Shown piece by piece: positions 26,419 through 35,590 of a stretch of 64,000 nt of DNA (its first letter is position 1; each line of letters opens with the position of its first letter). Source of the DNA: JAVBLP01 sp052034625. Lineage in GTDB: Bacteria; Elusimicrobiota; Endomicrobiia; Endomicrobiales; Endomicrobiaceae. A program made the translations under genes and the position numbers. The stretch lies in assembly GCA_052034625.1 (NCBI GenBank), contig JBPOII010000004.1, positions 80,472 through 144,471 of the forward strand. The letters are read 5' to 3'. Under the pieces are notes generated by a model that saw only the letters and a program-made list of their open reading frames with translations, made no database searches and was not told where the DNA came from.

Positions 26419-27555
26419 ATGTTGAAAGTATGTTATATAATTACAAAATTGGAACTCGGCGGAGCACAGAAATTTACGCTTTATACAACGGAAAATTTAG
26501 ATAAGGAGAATTTTAGCACTTTTCTTATTACAGGCAGGGGCGGAATGCTTGAAGATGAAGCTGCCGAAAAAATAAAGTTATATTCACTTTCTAATCTTGT
26601 ACGAGAAATATCGCCGTTAAAAGATCTTAAAGCCCTTTTTAATATAATGCAGGTCTTAAGAATAGAAAGACCGGACATTGTACACACTCACTCTTCAAAA
26701 GCAGGTATTCTAGGCAGATTAGCTGCCAAACTTATGGGCATTAAAACAATCATTCACACTATACACGGATACAGTTTTAATGATACACAGAGCTGGTATA
26801 AAAAAAACCTTTATGTTTTCCTTGAACGTTTCTGCTCATTTTTTTCAGATAAACTTATAGTCGAAACACAAGAAGATCTCAATAAGGGAGTTGTATACAA
26901 GATAGCTAAAAAAGAAAAATTCACTATTATAAGTTCAGGTATAGATGTTCAATATTATAAATCCTATAAACCGGATCCTTCTTTTAGAAACACCCTTACA
27001 AATAATAAAAATGCAAAAATCATAATGACGGTAGGACCGTTTAAACCACAGAAAAATCTTCAGGATTTTATAAAAACTGCTGAAATAGTATGCAGGAAAA
27101 ATGATAAAGCTATATTTTTTATAACAGGTGACGGAGAACTTAGACCTGAGCTTGAAAAACTTATAGCAGACCTTAAACTACAAGATAAAGTTATACTGTT
27201 GGGCTGGAGAAGGGATATAATAGAACTTTTGTCAGCCTGCGATATTTTCGTAATGACTTCACTTTGGGAAGGATTACCGCGCACAATACTTGATGCTATG
27301 TGCCGTGCTAAACCCGTCATAGCAAATGCTGTAGGAGGGATACCAGAAGTTATAGAAAACGGAAAAAACGGTTTTCTTACAAAACCTTATGACATTGCTG
27401 ATACGTCAGACAAGATAATAACTTTACTTCAAAATGAAAATCTTATGCTTAAAATAGGAGAAAATGCAAAAGCTTCCATAGACGAAAAATACGATATAAA
27501 CTATGGCGTAAAACAACAGGAAATCCTATATCAAAATCTCTATCCAAACAAATAA
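26419..27555 (+). CDS. GT4 glycosyltransferase
   Basis: A 378-aa GT-B retaining transferase. The acceptor side opens I-T-K-L-E-L-G-G-A-Q-K with H-T-H-S-S-K-A-G near 92-99; the donor side shows G-W-R-R-D-I, E-G-L-P-R-T-I-L-D-A-M near 288-298 and G-G-I-P-E-V-I, the EX7E region of the family. It is the last gene of the surface-glycan block; a 184-bp gap follows. Likely adds a sugar to the lipid-linked glycan; donor and acceptor are unknown. Confidence 0.87.
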   Translation: MLKVCYIITKLELGGAQKFTLYTTENLDKENFSTFLITGRGGMLEDEAAEKIKLYSLSNLVREISPLKDLKALFNIMQVLRIERPDIVHTHSSKAGILGRLAAKLMGIKTIIHTIHGYSFNDTQSWYKKNLYVFLERFCSFFSDKLIVETQEDLNKGVVYKIAKKEKFTIISSGIDVQYYKSYKPDPSFRNTLTNNKNAKIIMTVGPFKPQKNLQDFIKTAEIVCRKNDKAIFFITGDGELRPELEKLIADLKLQDKVILLGWRRDIIELLSACDIFVMTSLWEGLPRTILDAMCRAKPVIANAVGGIPEVIENGKNGFLTKPYDIADTSDKIITLLQNENLMLKIGENAKASIDEKYDINYGVKQQEILYQNLYPNK

Positions 27556-27739
27556 TAAAATTCAACTCTTCAAGTTCAAGCGTCAATTCTTTACGGTAAG
27601 GTGTCGTACAAACATATAAAAACCTTGTACACATCGCACACGCATACTGTAAATTATAAGAATTATTTAAAAAACCAATGTATTTTTATTTAATATACGC
27701 TAGTATTATATTAGTAAAATATTTAGCTAAAGGTATAAA

Positions 27740-28762
27740 ATGAAAATCGTACAATTCTTAAAACCATTGTTAATTATCTCTGTAATTTTCACAGTCTTCT
27801 TTGCGATTTTTTTCATTTCTCCATGGCCTCAAATACTATACCTTAAACACTTATACAGTAAGTTCGGTTATACTTTGCCTGAAAATTATCAATCTTATAA
27901 AGAAAATGTTAACTTTAATCGTAATATTGATTACGGATCGCGCTATTCTCAAGGCGTACTCGATATTATCACTCCGAAAGATGCCGACGGCAGCGAAAAG
28001 GTTATTTTTTGGATGCACGGCGGTGCCTTTATCGGAGGGGATAAAACCGATGTTGAGCATTTTATGGTCATGCTTGCAAATGAAGGTTATTCAATAGTAA
28101 ATGTAAATTATGGATCTGCACCGAAATACCGTTATCCCGTGCCGTTAAAGCAATTGGAAGAGGCATATTTATTTATAAAGGAAAATGCAGAAGAATATAA
28201 TCTTGATGTTTATAAAGCATATTTTGGAGGGGATTCTGCAGGCGCCCAGATAGCAGCACAATTTTTGAACTTTCAGACAAATCCCAAATATGCACGTGCA
28301 GTAAACGAGGCTCTTGGGGGAATGTATCTGGAAAATGTTATTGATGCGGAAGATATTGGAGGTGCTTTACTCTTTTGCGGACCTTATGATCTTGAATCAC
28401 TTATAAATCCTCCTGCCAACACTATGCTTCTTCCATTCAGAAAGATAGGATGGGCATATTTCGGTTCAAAAGATACTAAAAACCCTTGTATTGCTTTAAG
28501 CAGCATTAGCGATAAAGTTTCCGAAAATTTTCCACCGGCTTTTATAATTGACGGAAATTCTTTTTCTTTTGAAGATCAGGCAAAAGAACTTGAAAAAAAC
28601 TTAATTGAAAAAGGTGTTTATGTAAAAAGTTTTTTTCTACCCAAAGAACAAGGCATTTTAAAGCATCAATATCAATTTTATCTTGATGAAAAGCATGCTA
28701 TTGAAACCCTTGGAGAAGTTATAGATTTTCTTAATGATACCTCTTCATTTCCTAAAGAATAA
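27740..28762 (+). CDS. Membrane-anchored alpha/beta hydrolase (esterase/lipase)
   Basis: A 340-aa protein with an N-terminal hydrophobic anchor (about 8-28) and an alpha/beta-hydrolase fold of the hormone-sensitive-lipase/BD-FAE kind. The oxyanion motif W-M-H-G-G-A-F-I-G-G-D is near 93-103 and the nucleophile elbow G-G-D-S-A-G-A near 163-169 carries the catalytic Ser; candidate acid and His residues lie in the last 80 residues. It stands alone between two non-coding gaps, with AAAGG before the ATG, so it seems to be its own transcription unit. Substrate unknown. Confidence 0.75.
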   Translation: MKIVQFLKPLLIISVIFTVFFAIFFISPWPQILYLKHLYSKFGYTLPENYQSYKENVNFNRNIDYGSRYSQGVLDIITPKDADGSEKVIFWMHGGAFIGGDKTDVEHFMVMLANEGYSIVNVNYGSAPKYRYPVPLKQLEEAYLFIKENAEEYNLDVYKAYFGGDSAGAQIAAQFLNFQTNPKYARAVNEALGGMYLENVIDAEDIGGALLFCGPYDLESLINPPANTMLLPFRKIGWAYFGSKDTKNPCIALSSISDKVSENFPPAFIIDGNSFSFEDQAKELEKNLIEKGVYVKSFFLPKEQGILKHQYQFYLDEKHAIETLGEVIDFLNDTSSFPKE

Positions 28763-28905
28763 AAAATACAATCAAAAAACTATTATCATTAAAGCAATAC
28801 AGAAACCCTCCTTTTTATACAAAACAAATATTTAAAGAGCTTATGTCGTGCGTGGAATTTTAACTTACCTTACTGTTTCATATTAAAAAAAGTGTTTAAA
28901 ATTGA

Positions 28906-28911
28906 TATAAT
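28906..28911 (+). promoter_or_regulatory. -10 box of miaB, leaderless spacing
   Basis: A perfect TATAAT ends 7 bases before the miaB ATG at 28919. The -35 region is poor (TTAAAA at the right distance). The spacing puts the transcript start on or beside the start codon; no Shine-Dalgarno is present. Confidence 0.55.
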
Positions 28912-28918
28912 TTTGAAT

Positions 28919-30178
28919 ATGAATTATTTTATTGAAACTATCGGCTGTCAAATGAATGTATGCGATTCTGATGTTTTAGGTTCGCAATTATCCTCATTTG
29001 GCATTTTTAGAGTTGACACTATTCCTGATGCTGATATTGTGATACTCAATACTTGTTCTATTAGAGCACAAGCTGAGCAAAAGGCTTTTTCATTTCTTGG
29101 AAGGGCCGAAGAGTTTAAAAAAGAAATAAAGCCAGATCTTAAAATAGTCGTGATAGGTTGCATGGCTGAAAGACTCGGAAAGAAGATCAGTAAACGCTTT
29201 CATAGCGTTGACCTTATTATAGGCGCAAAAGATATAGATAATGCAGCTATTAAAATAATTAACCTTTGCGGCATAGATAAAAGCATTAAAACAAACATAT
29301 CAAATGAAAGATCCGATATTATACGCTATGTTACTATAATGAGAGGCTGTGACAATTACTGCTCATATTGTGTAGTTCCTTATGTTAGAGGTCCTGAGTT
29401 CAGTATTGACAGTACGGAAATAGTTAATAGTTGCCGGAAAATGACGGAAAACGGTGCAAGAGAAATAATGCTTCTCGGACAAAACGTGAACTCTTATAAA
29501 TACAATGATATTGATTTTGCCGCCTTAATCAAAGAGGTTGCAAAGATCGAAAAGATCAAAAGAATAAGGTTTATGACAAATCATCCTAAAGATTTAAATG
29601 ATAATCTGATAGAAACAATGGCTTCAGAGCCGAAAGTATGCCGTCATATACATCTGCCTATGCAGTCAGCCTCAAACAATATTTTAAAAAAAATGAACAG
29701 AAAATATACATTTGAACATTATATGGACCTTATCAAAAAGCTTAGGGACAAAATGCCTGATATTAATATAACGACCGATATTATCGTAGGTTTTCCGGGA
29801 GAAACTGAGGAAGATTTTCAGGCAACCCTGAATGCCGTAAAAGAAATACGTTTCGGCGGCTTATATGTTTTCAGATATTCATCCCGCCCAAATACAAAAG
29901 CGGCTGCTATGAATGATGATATACCTTTTGAGGAAAAGAAAAGAAGACATGCGATAATACTTGAAGAATCTAACAAAATCTCAATAGAGATAGTTTCTTC
30001 TATGGCAAATACCGTACAGGAAGTGCTTGCTGAAAAAGAAGAAAATGGAGTAATTGAAGCAAGGACAAGGAGCGGCAGAAAAGTCTTTACAAAAGGCGGT
30101 GCTGAGCATCTTGGGGAGCAGCTTAATATTATGATAAAGGAAACTAAAATAAATTCATTGTTTGGCGACATAATATGA
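28919..30178 (+). CDS. miaB: tRNA-2-methylthio-N6-dimethylallyladenosine synthase MiaB
   Basis: Radical-SAM methylthiotransferase that modifies i6A37 in tRNAs; its substrate is made by MiaA, also encoded in this window. The 419-aa protein carries the UPF0004 domain with Cys residues in I-G-C-Q-M-N, L-N-T-C-S and I-G-C-M-A (auxiliary 4Fe-4S cluster), the radical-SAM motif C-D-N-Y-C-S-Y-C near 144-151 and a C-terminal TRAM domain. An in-frame GTG at 28892 precedes it, but the ATG at 28919 gives the conserved N terminus and fits the promoter spacing. It overlaps the next gene by 4 bp. Confidence 0.95.
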   Translation: MNYFIETIGCQMNVCDSDVLGSQLSSFGIFRVDTIPDADIVILNTCSIRAQAEQKAFSFLGRAEEFKKEIKPDLKIVVIGCMAERLGKKISKRFHSVDLIIGAKDIDNAAIKIINLCGIDKSIKTNISNERSDIIRYVTIMRGCDNYCSYCVVPYVRGPEFSIDSTEIVNSCRKMTENGAREIMLLGQNVNSYKYNDIDFAALIKEVAKIEKIKRIRFMTNHPKDLNDNLIETMASEPKVCRHIHLPMQSASNNILKKMNRKYTFEHYMDLIKKLRDKMPDINITTDIIVGFPGETEEDFQATLNAVKEIRFGGLYVFRYSSRPNTKAAAMNDDIPFEEKKRRHAIILEESNKISIEIVSSMANTVQEVLAEKEENGVIEARTRSGRKVFTKGGAEHLGEQLNIMIKETKINSLFGDII

Positions 30179-30756
30179 AAAAACGTAAATTATTTATTAT
30201 TTTGGCTTCACTTTTGTTTATTATGGCAGTTTTTTCTCTAATATATATCGGCAAAAAAACAGGCATGCCGGATAAAAATCCATATATTAGTATTATAGAG
30301 ATGTACTCGGAAAAATACGGTGTAGACAGACTTCTTATTGAAGCCGTTATGAAAAGAGAATCCAATATAAATAAAAATGCCGTTTCAGCAAAAGGTGCAG
30401 TGGGACTTATGCAGATAATGCCAAGGACAGCCGAAGAGATAGCCCTGCAGCTCGGTATAGGAAATTATAATGCTGAAATGCTTAAAGATCCTGAGATAAA
30501 TATAATGTTTGGAACTTATTATTTAAGCTGGCTGACATCATATTACAATAATAATCTGATCCTTGCACTTGCTGCATATAATGCAGGCATAGGAAATGTT
30601 GATATTTGGTATGAGGAAGATCCAAAAGTTGGAAAATGCATATCAAAGATACCGTTTAAAGAAACAAAACGCCACACAAGAGGAATAGTATTTACATATA
30701 AAGTATATAAAGGAGTAGACAAATTAAAAAGAGCGATGACAAAAACTCCACGCTGA
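30175..30756 (+). CDS. Lytic transglycosylase, SLT domain
   Basis: Cleaves peptidoglycan glycan strands in the periplasm. The 193-aa protein has a basic N terminus and a hydrophobic segment (about 7-25), then an SLT fold: catalytic Glu in M-K-R-E-S-N-I (about 62), G-A-V-G-L-M-Q-I-M-P near 76-85, and A-L-A-A-Y-N-A-G-I-G-N near 133-143. Small Slt70/MltE-type enzyme without other domains. It overlaps miaB by 4 bp, and the mutS reading frame may begin inside its 3' end. Confidence 0.88.
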   Translation: MKKRKLFIILASLLFIMAVFSLIYIGKKTGMPDKNPYISIIEMYSEKYGVDRLLIEAVMKRESNINKNAVSAKGAVGLMQIMPRTAEEIALQLGIGNYNAEMLKDPEINIMFGTYYLSWLTSYYNNNLILALAAYNAGIGNVDIWYEEDPKVGKCISKIPFKETKRHTRGIVFTYKVYKGVDKLKRAMTKTPR

Positions 30757-30764
30757 CACCTTTA

Positions 30765-33296
30765 ATGCAGCAATACTGGAATATAAAAGCCAACTATCCC
30801 GGAATGATACTTTTTTTCCGTTTGGGAGACTTTTATGAAATGTTCGGCGATGATGCGGTAAGAGCGGCTCCGATTATGGAAGTTGTGCTTACTCAAAGGG
30901 GCGGCACGCCTATGTGCGGTGTTCCATATCATTCAGTAAATACCTATCTCAGAAAACTTATAAATAAAGGTTTTAAAGCAGCGATATGCGAACAGCTTGA
31001 AGAACCTGGAGCTTCAAAGGGCATAGTTAAAAGAGGTGTTACAAGAATAATCACTCCGGGAACAGTACTTGAAGACACACTTCTTGAATCAAAACAAAAT
31101 AATTTTCTTATGTCTGTGATTTTCGATGAGAACTTTTCTTCCGGTGCTTTTGCGGCTGCTGATATTTCAACGGGAGAATTCTTTACCGCGGAAACAGATA
31201 TAAAGAATTTTGAAGCCGAGATAGCAAAATATGCTCCCGGTGAAATAATTTTTTCAGATTCAAATCTTTCAAATCCAAAGGTAGCCGCTTTTACTGAAAA
31301 ACTTATAACACCGGTTTCGCAAGTTAATGATAATTATTTTGATCCGGACTCTTCAAAAAGAATAATAAAAGAGATTTTAGGCGATCATGCTATAAAAACT
31401 TTCGGCCTTGATAAAGAAGAGATAGTACGTGCCTGCGGAGCCATACTTGCATATGCAAAGGAAACACAACCGCAAAGCACTGGCATTTTTTCTTCAATAA
31501 AGTTTATACGAAATTCCGAGTTTATGCATTTGGACGGCGTAGCTGTTAAAAATCTTGAGCTCTTAACTTCAATGGCTACAGGTAAAACTGAAAATTCTCT
31601 TCTTGATATTATAGATGCGACAAAAACACCTATGGGTGCAAGAACAATAAGACAATGGCTTATAAAACCGCTTATGAACCTTGATAAAATAAAAAACCGC
31701 CAGAGAGCGGTAAATTATTTTATTGAAAACGGCGATATAAGAAGGGATATATCAGAAAAATTTAAAAGTGTTTCAGATATTGAAAGAATAATAGCAAGGA
31801 TATCTACTGGCTCAGCAGGTCCAAGAGATTTGACCGCTCTTAAAGATTCTCTTGAAATTATAAACGAGGTCTCTGAAATACTAAAGACCACTGAAGGACT
31901 CAAAGCTGATATACCAAAAAATGAAGAAGTAATAAAGAAGATATCGGAACATATCGTTGATGAACCGCCGGTAACGCTTAAAGACGGCAATGTAATAAGA
32001 ACGGGGATAAGTCCGGAACTCGACGAGTTAAGAAAAATTTCTACCGATACAAAAACTTATATATCCAATTTAGAAACAAAAGAAAGACAGGCATCAGGTA
32101 TCAATAATCTCAAGATAGGTTATACTTCGGTTTTCGGATATTATTTAGAAATAACAAAATCAAATATTCATCTCGCACCTAAACACTATATCAGAAAGCA
32201 GACGCTTATAAATAGCGAAAGATATATAACCGAAGAACTTAAAACTCTTGAAGAAAAAATCCTTTCGGCTCAAGAAAAGACGCTCAGGCTTGAAAGCGAT
32301 ATTTTCAATACTTTAAAAGAAGAGATTACATTATTTACAGGCGACATTTTGAAGACTTCGCAGATAACAGCGGAAATAGATATTTTCTGCGGTTTTGCAA
32401 TAAATGCCATAGAGTACAATTATTGCTGTCCTGAAATGACTGATGATAATGATCTTTACATAATTGAGGGCAGACATCCCGTAGTTGAAAGAATATTAAA
32501 AAGCGGGGAATTCGTAGCTAATGATATATCTTTCTGCCAGGAATCAAGAATATTAATACTTACAGGACCGAATATGTCCGGTAAATCCACATATTTAAGA
32601 CAAACAGCCTTGATAGCCATTATGGCTCAAACAGGTTCTTTTGTGCCGGCACAAAGCGCAAAAATAGGGCTTATAGACAGGATATTTACAAGGATAGGCG
32701 CCGGTGACAATCTTGCCGGTGGGGAATCCACTTTTATGGTCGAAATGACCGAAACGGCAAATATACTTAATCAGTACACTGAAAAAAGCCTTATTGTTCT
32801 TGATGAAGTAGGAAGGGGAACTTCCACCTATGACGGTATGTCTATAGCTTGGGCGATAATAGAATTCCTTGCCGACACTAAAAGACAGTCTAATAAAGGT
32901 TCTAAAGTTTTATTCGCTACTCATTATTTTGAACTTACAGATCTTGCAAACAAACATGAAGGTATAAGCAATTTCAGCGTTGATGTAAAAGAATGGAACG
33001 GAGATGTCGTTTTCCTTCATAAAATTGTAGAAGGAAGTGCCGACAGATCCTATGGTATACATGTTGCAAAGATCGCAGGTATTCCGCACTGGATAATTGA
33101 AAGAGCAAATAGAATACTAAAGAAACTTGAAGCCAATCAAATAGATCCATCCAAACATAAAGAAAGCGATCAAATAGAGTTTTTTTGTACAACTGAGCCT
33201 CAAATTTTAGTAGAATTAAGGAATGTTGATATTGAGCGATTAAGCCCAATGGAAGCATTTAACCTTTTAAGAGAATGGAAAGAAAAATACAAATGA
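30765..33296 (+). CDS. mutS: DNA mismatch repair protein MutS
   Basis: Mismatch sensor: the Phe-x-Glu wedge is in G-D-F-Y-E-M-F (about 21-27), the ATPase Walker A is T-G-P-N-M-S-G-K-S-T near 606, and D-E-V-G-R-G-T-S-T follows. At 843 aa from this ATG the protein lacks only the conserved T-P-L residues that normally precede M-Q-Q-Y. These are encoded in frame just upstream, where no ATG, GTG or TTG exists back to the stop at 30708. An ATT at 30723 has AGGAG 7 bases before it and would add 14 residues; CTG at 30753 is another option. I list the ATG but suspect an upstream non-AUG start. mutL follows after one gene. Confidence 0.95.
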   Translation: MQQYWNIKANYPGMILFFRLGDFYEMFGDDAVRAAPIMEVVLTQRGGTPMCGVPYHSVNTYLRKLINKGFKAAICEQLEEPGASKGIVKRGVTRIITPGTVLEDTLLESKQNNFLMSVIFDENFSSGAFAAADISTGEFFTAETDIKNFEAEIAKYAPGEIIFSDSNLSNPKVAAFTEKLITPVSQVNDNYFDPDSSKRIIKEILGDHAIKTFGLDKEEIVRACGAILAYAKETQPQSTGIFSSIKFIRNSEFMHLDGVAVKNLELLTSMATGKTENSLLDIIDATKTPMGARTIRQWLIKPLMNLDKIKNRQRAVNYFIENGDIRRDISEKFKSVSDIERIIARISTGSAGPRDLTALKDSLEIINEVSEILKTTEGLKADIPKNEEVIKKISEHIVDEPPVTLKDGNVIRTGISPELDELRKISTDTKTYISNLETKERQASGINNLKIGYTSVFGYYLEITKSNIHLAPKHYIRKQTLINSERYITEELKTLEEKILSAQEKTLRLESDIFNTLKEEITLFTGDILKTSQITAEIDIFCGFAINAIEYNYCCPEMTDDNDLYIIEGRHPVVERILKSGEFVANDISFCQESRILILTGPNMSGKSTYLRQTALIAIMAQTGSFVPAQSAKIGLIDRIFTRIGAGDNLAGGESTFMVEMTETANILNQYTEKSLIVLDEVGRGTSTYDGMSIAWAIIEFLADTKRQSNKGSKVLFATHYFELTDLANKHEGISNFSVDVKEWNGDVVFLHKIVEGSADRSYGIHVAKIAGIPHWIIERANRILKKLEANQIDPSKHKESDQIEFFCTTEPQILVELRNVDIERLSPMEAFNLLREWKEKYK

Positions 33297-33324
33297 GGTC
33301 TTAAGACCTGAAACGGGGGAAGTT

Positions 33325-33750
33325 ATGGTTGAAAAAAGAAAAAACCGAAGAATGCCGATTATTAAACAATTTGGCGAACCTGTAATGCTGCAGTTTAATG
33401 AAAAGTCAGTTCCCGGAGTTATTCTTGACTTATCTGCTGAAGGTGTTTCAATGATGACTTATGCAAATATTCCAGTAGGCACGGAAATATGTATAAGCAT
33501 AGACATTCCGAGTTTGAAAACCGGACCGATAAACGGTAAAGTAGTTTGGACTGTTCCTAAAGGCGATATGTGGCGTATGGGAATTCATATTTCCACTATC
33601 AACTCTCTTGATTCAAAACAGATCAACAGAATGGCTATTGATTTTAATGATTGTGAAAATAAGATCCTTTTGGGAGTTCCCGATGTTTGTTTTTTAAAGT
33701 GCTCGTATTATAAGATCTGCAATAAACCCCAAAAGATAAAATCAGAGTAA
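33325..33750 (+). CDS. PilZ domain protein with C-terminal Cys cluster
   Basis: A 141-aa cytoplasmic protein, probable cyclic-di-GMP receptor. The PilZ motifs are R-K-N-R-R (about 5-9) and D-L-S-A-E-G near 35-40, followed by a six-strand barrel with G-K-V-V-W and M-G-I-H-I. Unlike simple PilZ proteins it ends with four Cys residues (110, 122, 126, 132) that could bind a metal or an Fe-S cluster. It sits between mutS and mutL, 1 bp before mutL; a GGGGG-containing Shine-Dalgarno precedes it. A link to pilus or surface behaviour is plausible, but nothing in the neighbourhood proves it. Confidence 0.82.
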   Translation: MVEKRKNRRMPIIKQFGEPVMLQFNEKSVPGVILDLSAEGVSMMTYANIPVGTEICISIDIPSLKTGPINGKVVWTVPKGDMWRMGIHISTINSLDSKQINRMAIDFNDCENKILLGVPDVCFLKCSYYKICNKPQKIKSE

Positions 33751-33751
33751 A

Positions 33752-35518
33752 ATGGCAATAAATTTACTTTCACAGGAAACTATAAATAAAATTGCGGCGG
33801 GCGAAGTAGTTGAACGCCCGCTGAATGCCGTTAAAGAACTCGTTGAAAATGCTCTTGATGCCTGTGCTTCTTCAATTACAGTAGAGATCTCACAGGCAGG
33901 TAAAAAGCTTATAAGGGTTTCAGATAATGGTTTCGGTATGGACAAAAAAGACCTTGAACTTTCCGTGATGCGCCACGCCACAAGCAAAATTGAAGATTTT
34001 AATGATTTGTCCCATATACATTCACTGGGATTTAGGGGTGAAGCTCTTTCATCTATAGCTGCCGTATCACGCTTTAATATTAAGACGAGAAAAAAAGGAG
34101 AAAGTTCAGGCTGGAAACTTGAATGTGAAGGCGGCAAGAATATAAAAGTCTCTCCTTGGGCAGGGGCAGAAGGAACAATAACTGAAGTAGAAGACCTTTT
34201 TTTCAATACTCCTGCAAGAAAAAAATTTTTAAAAAGTGATGCTACTGAGCGTTCAAGAATAATAAATTCCGTTGAAGAAACAGCATTGGCAAATCAGGAC
34301 ATATCATTTAAACTTCTTTCTGAAAACAAAACCGTATTTTCAACGCCTGCCACCGATAATAAAATTGAAAGAATAGCCGATATATTAGGTAAAGATCTCG
34401 CATCAAAATTAAAAAATATAAAGATAGACCATCAGAAAGCTGCAGTGGAGATCTATTTCACAGGCAGAGACGATTCTTTAAGCAATAGAAAATGCCAATA
34501 CCTTTTTGTAAACTCAAGACCCGTAAATTTACCGAAATGGATGGCACACTCTATCTATCAGGCTTATAAGGAATCAATACCGCACGACAAACATCCCGGA
34601 TTTCTTATTTATATAACGATCTCACCATCAGATATAGATGTTAATATACATCCGACTAAAAGAGAGATAAAGTTCGCCGATGAAGGCGGGATTTACGATA
34701 TATTATTCAAAGCTTTAAAAAATGCTCTTACAAAACATTCACATCCTGAAATAGTAATAAATACGAAAATAGAAGAATTCAAAATACCTCTTTCAAAAGA
34801 TAAGAGCCATAAATCTTCCGTTCCTACGAATAATGTTTTTATTTCAGAACCAAAACCGCATCAAACATTAAAAAAAACACAATATAATATTGATCAATAT
34901 TCAAATGTTTATGCTAAACAAGAAGAATTTAAAAATGATAGTTTTGACAATAATATTAAAGTATTAGGACAAGTTTTTGATACTTATATAATAGTTGAAA
35001 ATGAAGGACATCTTTATATTTTTGACCAACATGCCGCCGCAGAAAGAGTAAGATATGAAGCATACCTTTCGGAAATAAACAAGCATGCTTTGAAATTACA
35101 ACAAATGCTTATGCCTGAAAATTTTGAACTTTCTTCAAGCCTTTCAGAATTGCTGAAAGCTAATATTTCACTTTTCAATGAACTCGGTATAGCCGTTGAA
35201 GAGTTCGGCGATAATTCATTTAGAATAACAGCATACCCGGCACTCCTCGGCAATATTTCAATAGACCAGATAATCAAATCCGTTATTGAAGAAATAGAAA
35301 TAGAAAAAAATATTGAAATAGAAAAGAAAAGGGAAAAGATTATACGCTCAGCATGCAGGGCAAGTATAAAAGCAGGAGATAATGTCTCTTTTCTTGAAGC
35401 AAAAAAGCTTATAAATGATCTATTCACATGTGAACATCCTTTTACCTGTCCGCATGGCAGACCGACAGCTTATAAAATATCTTTAAATGAACTTGAAAAG
35501 TTTTTTAAGAGAAAATAG
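33752..35518 (+). CDS. mutL: DNA mismatch repair protein MutL, endonuclease type
   Basis: GHKL ATPase linking MutS to strand removal. The 588-aa protein starts with I-A-A-G-E-V-V-E-R-P, then V-E-N-A-L-D-A and D-N-G-F-G-M-D. The C-terminal domain carries the endonuclease motif D-Q-H-A-A-A-E with E436 (D425 to E436, DQHAx2Ex4E), A-C-R-A-S-I near 531 and C-P-H-G-R-P near 570, so it nicks DNA itself, as expected where MutH is absent. The middle linker is low-complexity and variable. It starts 1 bp after the PilZ gene. A dispersed repeat begins right after the stop. Confidence 0.95.
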   Translation: MAINLLSQETINKIAAGEVVERPLNAVKELVENALDACASSITVEISQAGKKLIRVSDNGFGMDKKDLELSVMRHATSKIEDFNDLSHIHSLGFRGEALSSIAAVSRFNIKTRKKGESSGWKLECEGGKNIKVSPWAGAEGTITEVEDLFFNTPARKKFLKSDATERSRIINSVEETALANQDISFKLLSENKTVFSTPATDNKIERIADILGKDLASKLKNIKIDHQKAAVEIYFTGRDDSLSNRKCQYLFVNSRPVNLPKWMAHSIYQAYKESIPHDKHPGFLIYITISPSDIDVNIHPTKREIKFADEGGIYDILFKALKNALTKHSHPEIVINTKIEEFKIPLSKDKSHKSSVPTNNVFISEPKPHQTLKKTQYNIDQYSNVYAKQEEFKNDSFDNNIKVLGQVFDTYIIVENEGHLYIFDQHAAAERVRYEAYLSEINKHALKLQQMLMPENFELSSSLSELLKANISLFNELGIAVEEFGDNSFRITAYPALLGNISIDQIIKSVIEEIEIEKNIEIEKKREKIIRSACRASIKAGDNVSFLEAKKLINDLFTCEHPFTCPHGRPTAYKISLNELEKFFKRK

Positions 35519-35575
35519 CAAAAAAATTACGAATTATTGACAACGACAAAAGATAGTTAATAGCTTTTGTCCCTT
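35519..35575. repeat. Dispersed AATTACGAAT-type repeat, copy after mutL
   Basis: Directly after the mutL stop the sequence carries ATTACGAATTATTGACAACG and then a GACAAAAGATAGTTAATAG block. Similar combinations recur after miaA, rlmN and the pseudouridine synthase gene and, inverted, upstream of nusB. Confidence 0.6.
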
Positions 35576-35590
35576 CTTATATAAAAAATT

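Noticed and set aside
27449..27634. 61-codon minus-strand open frame overlapping the GT4 3' end, with a plausible-looking N-terminal half
   Set aside because: Its second half is antisense to the GT4 gene and no family is recognised; at most a gene remnant lies at 27556-27634.
27556..28918. tRNA genes in the gaps around the alpha/beta hydrolase
   Set aside because: No cloverleaf with a T-loop GTTCRA and matching acceptor stem could be built in either gap.
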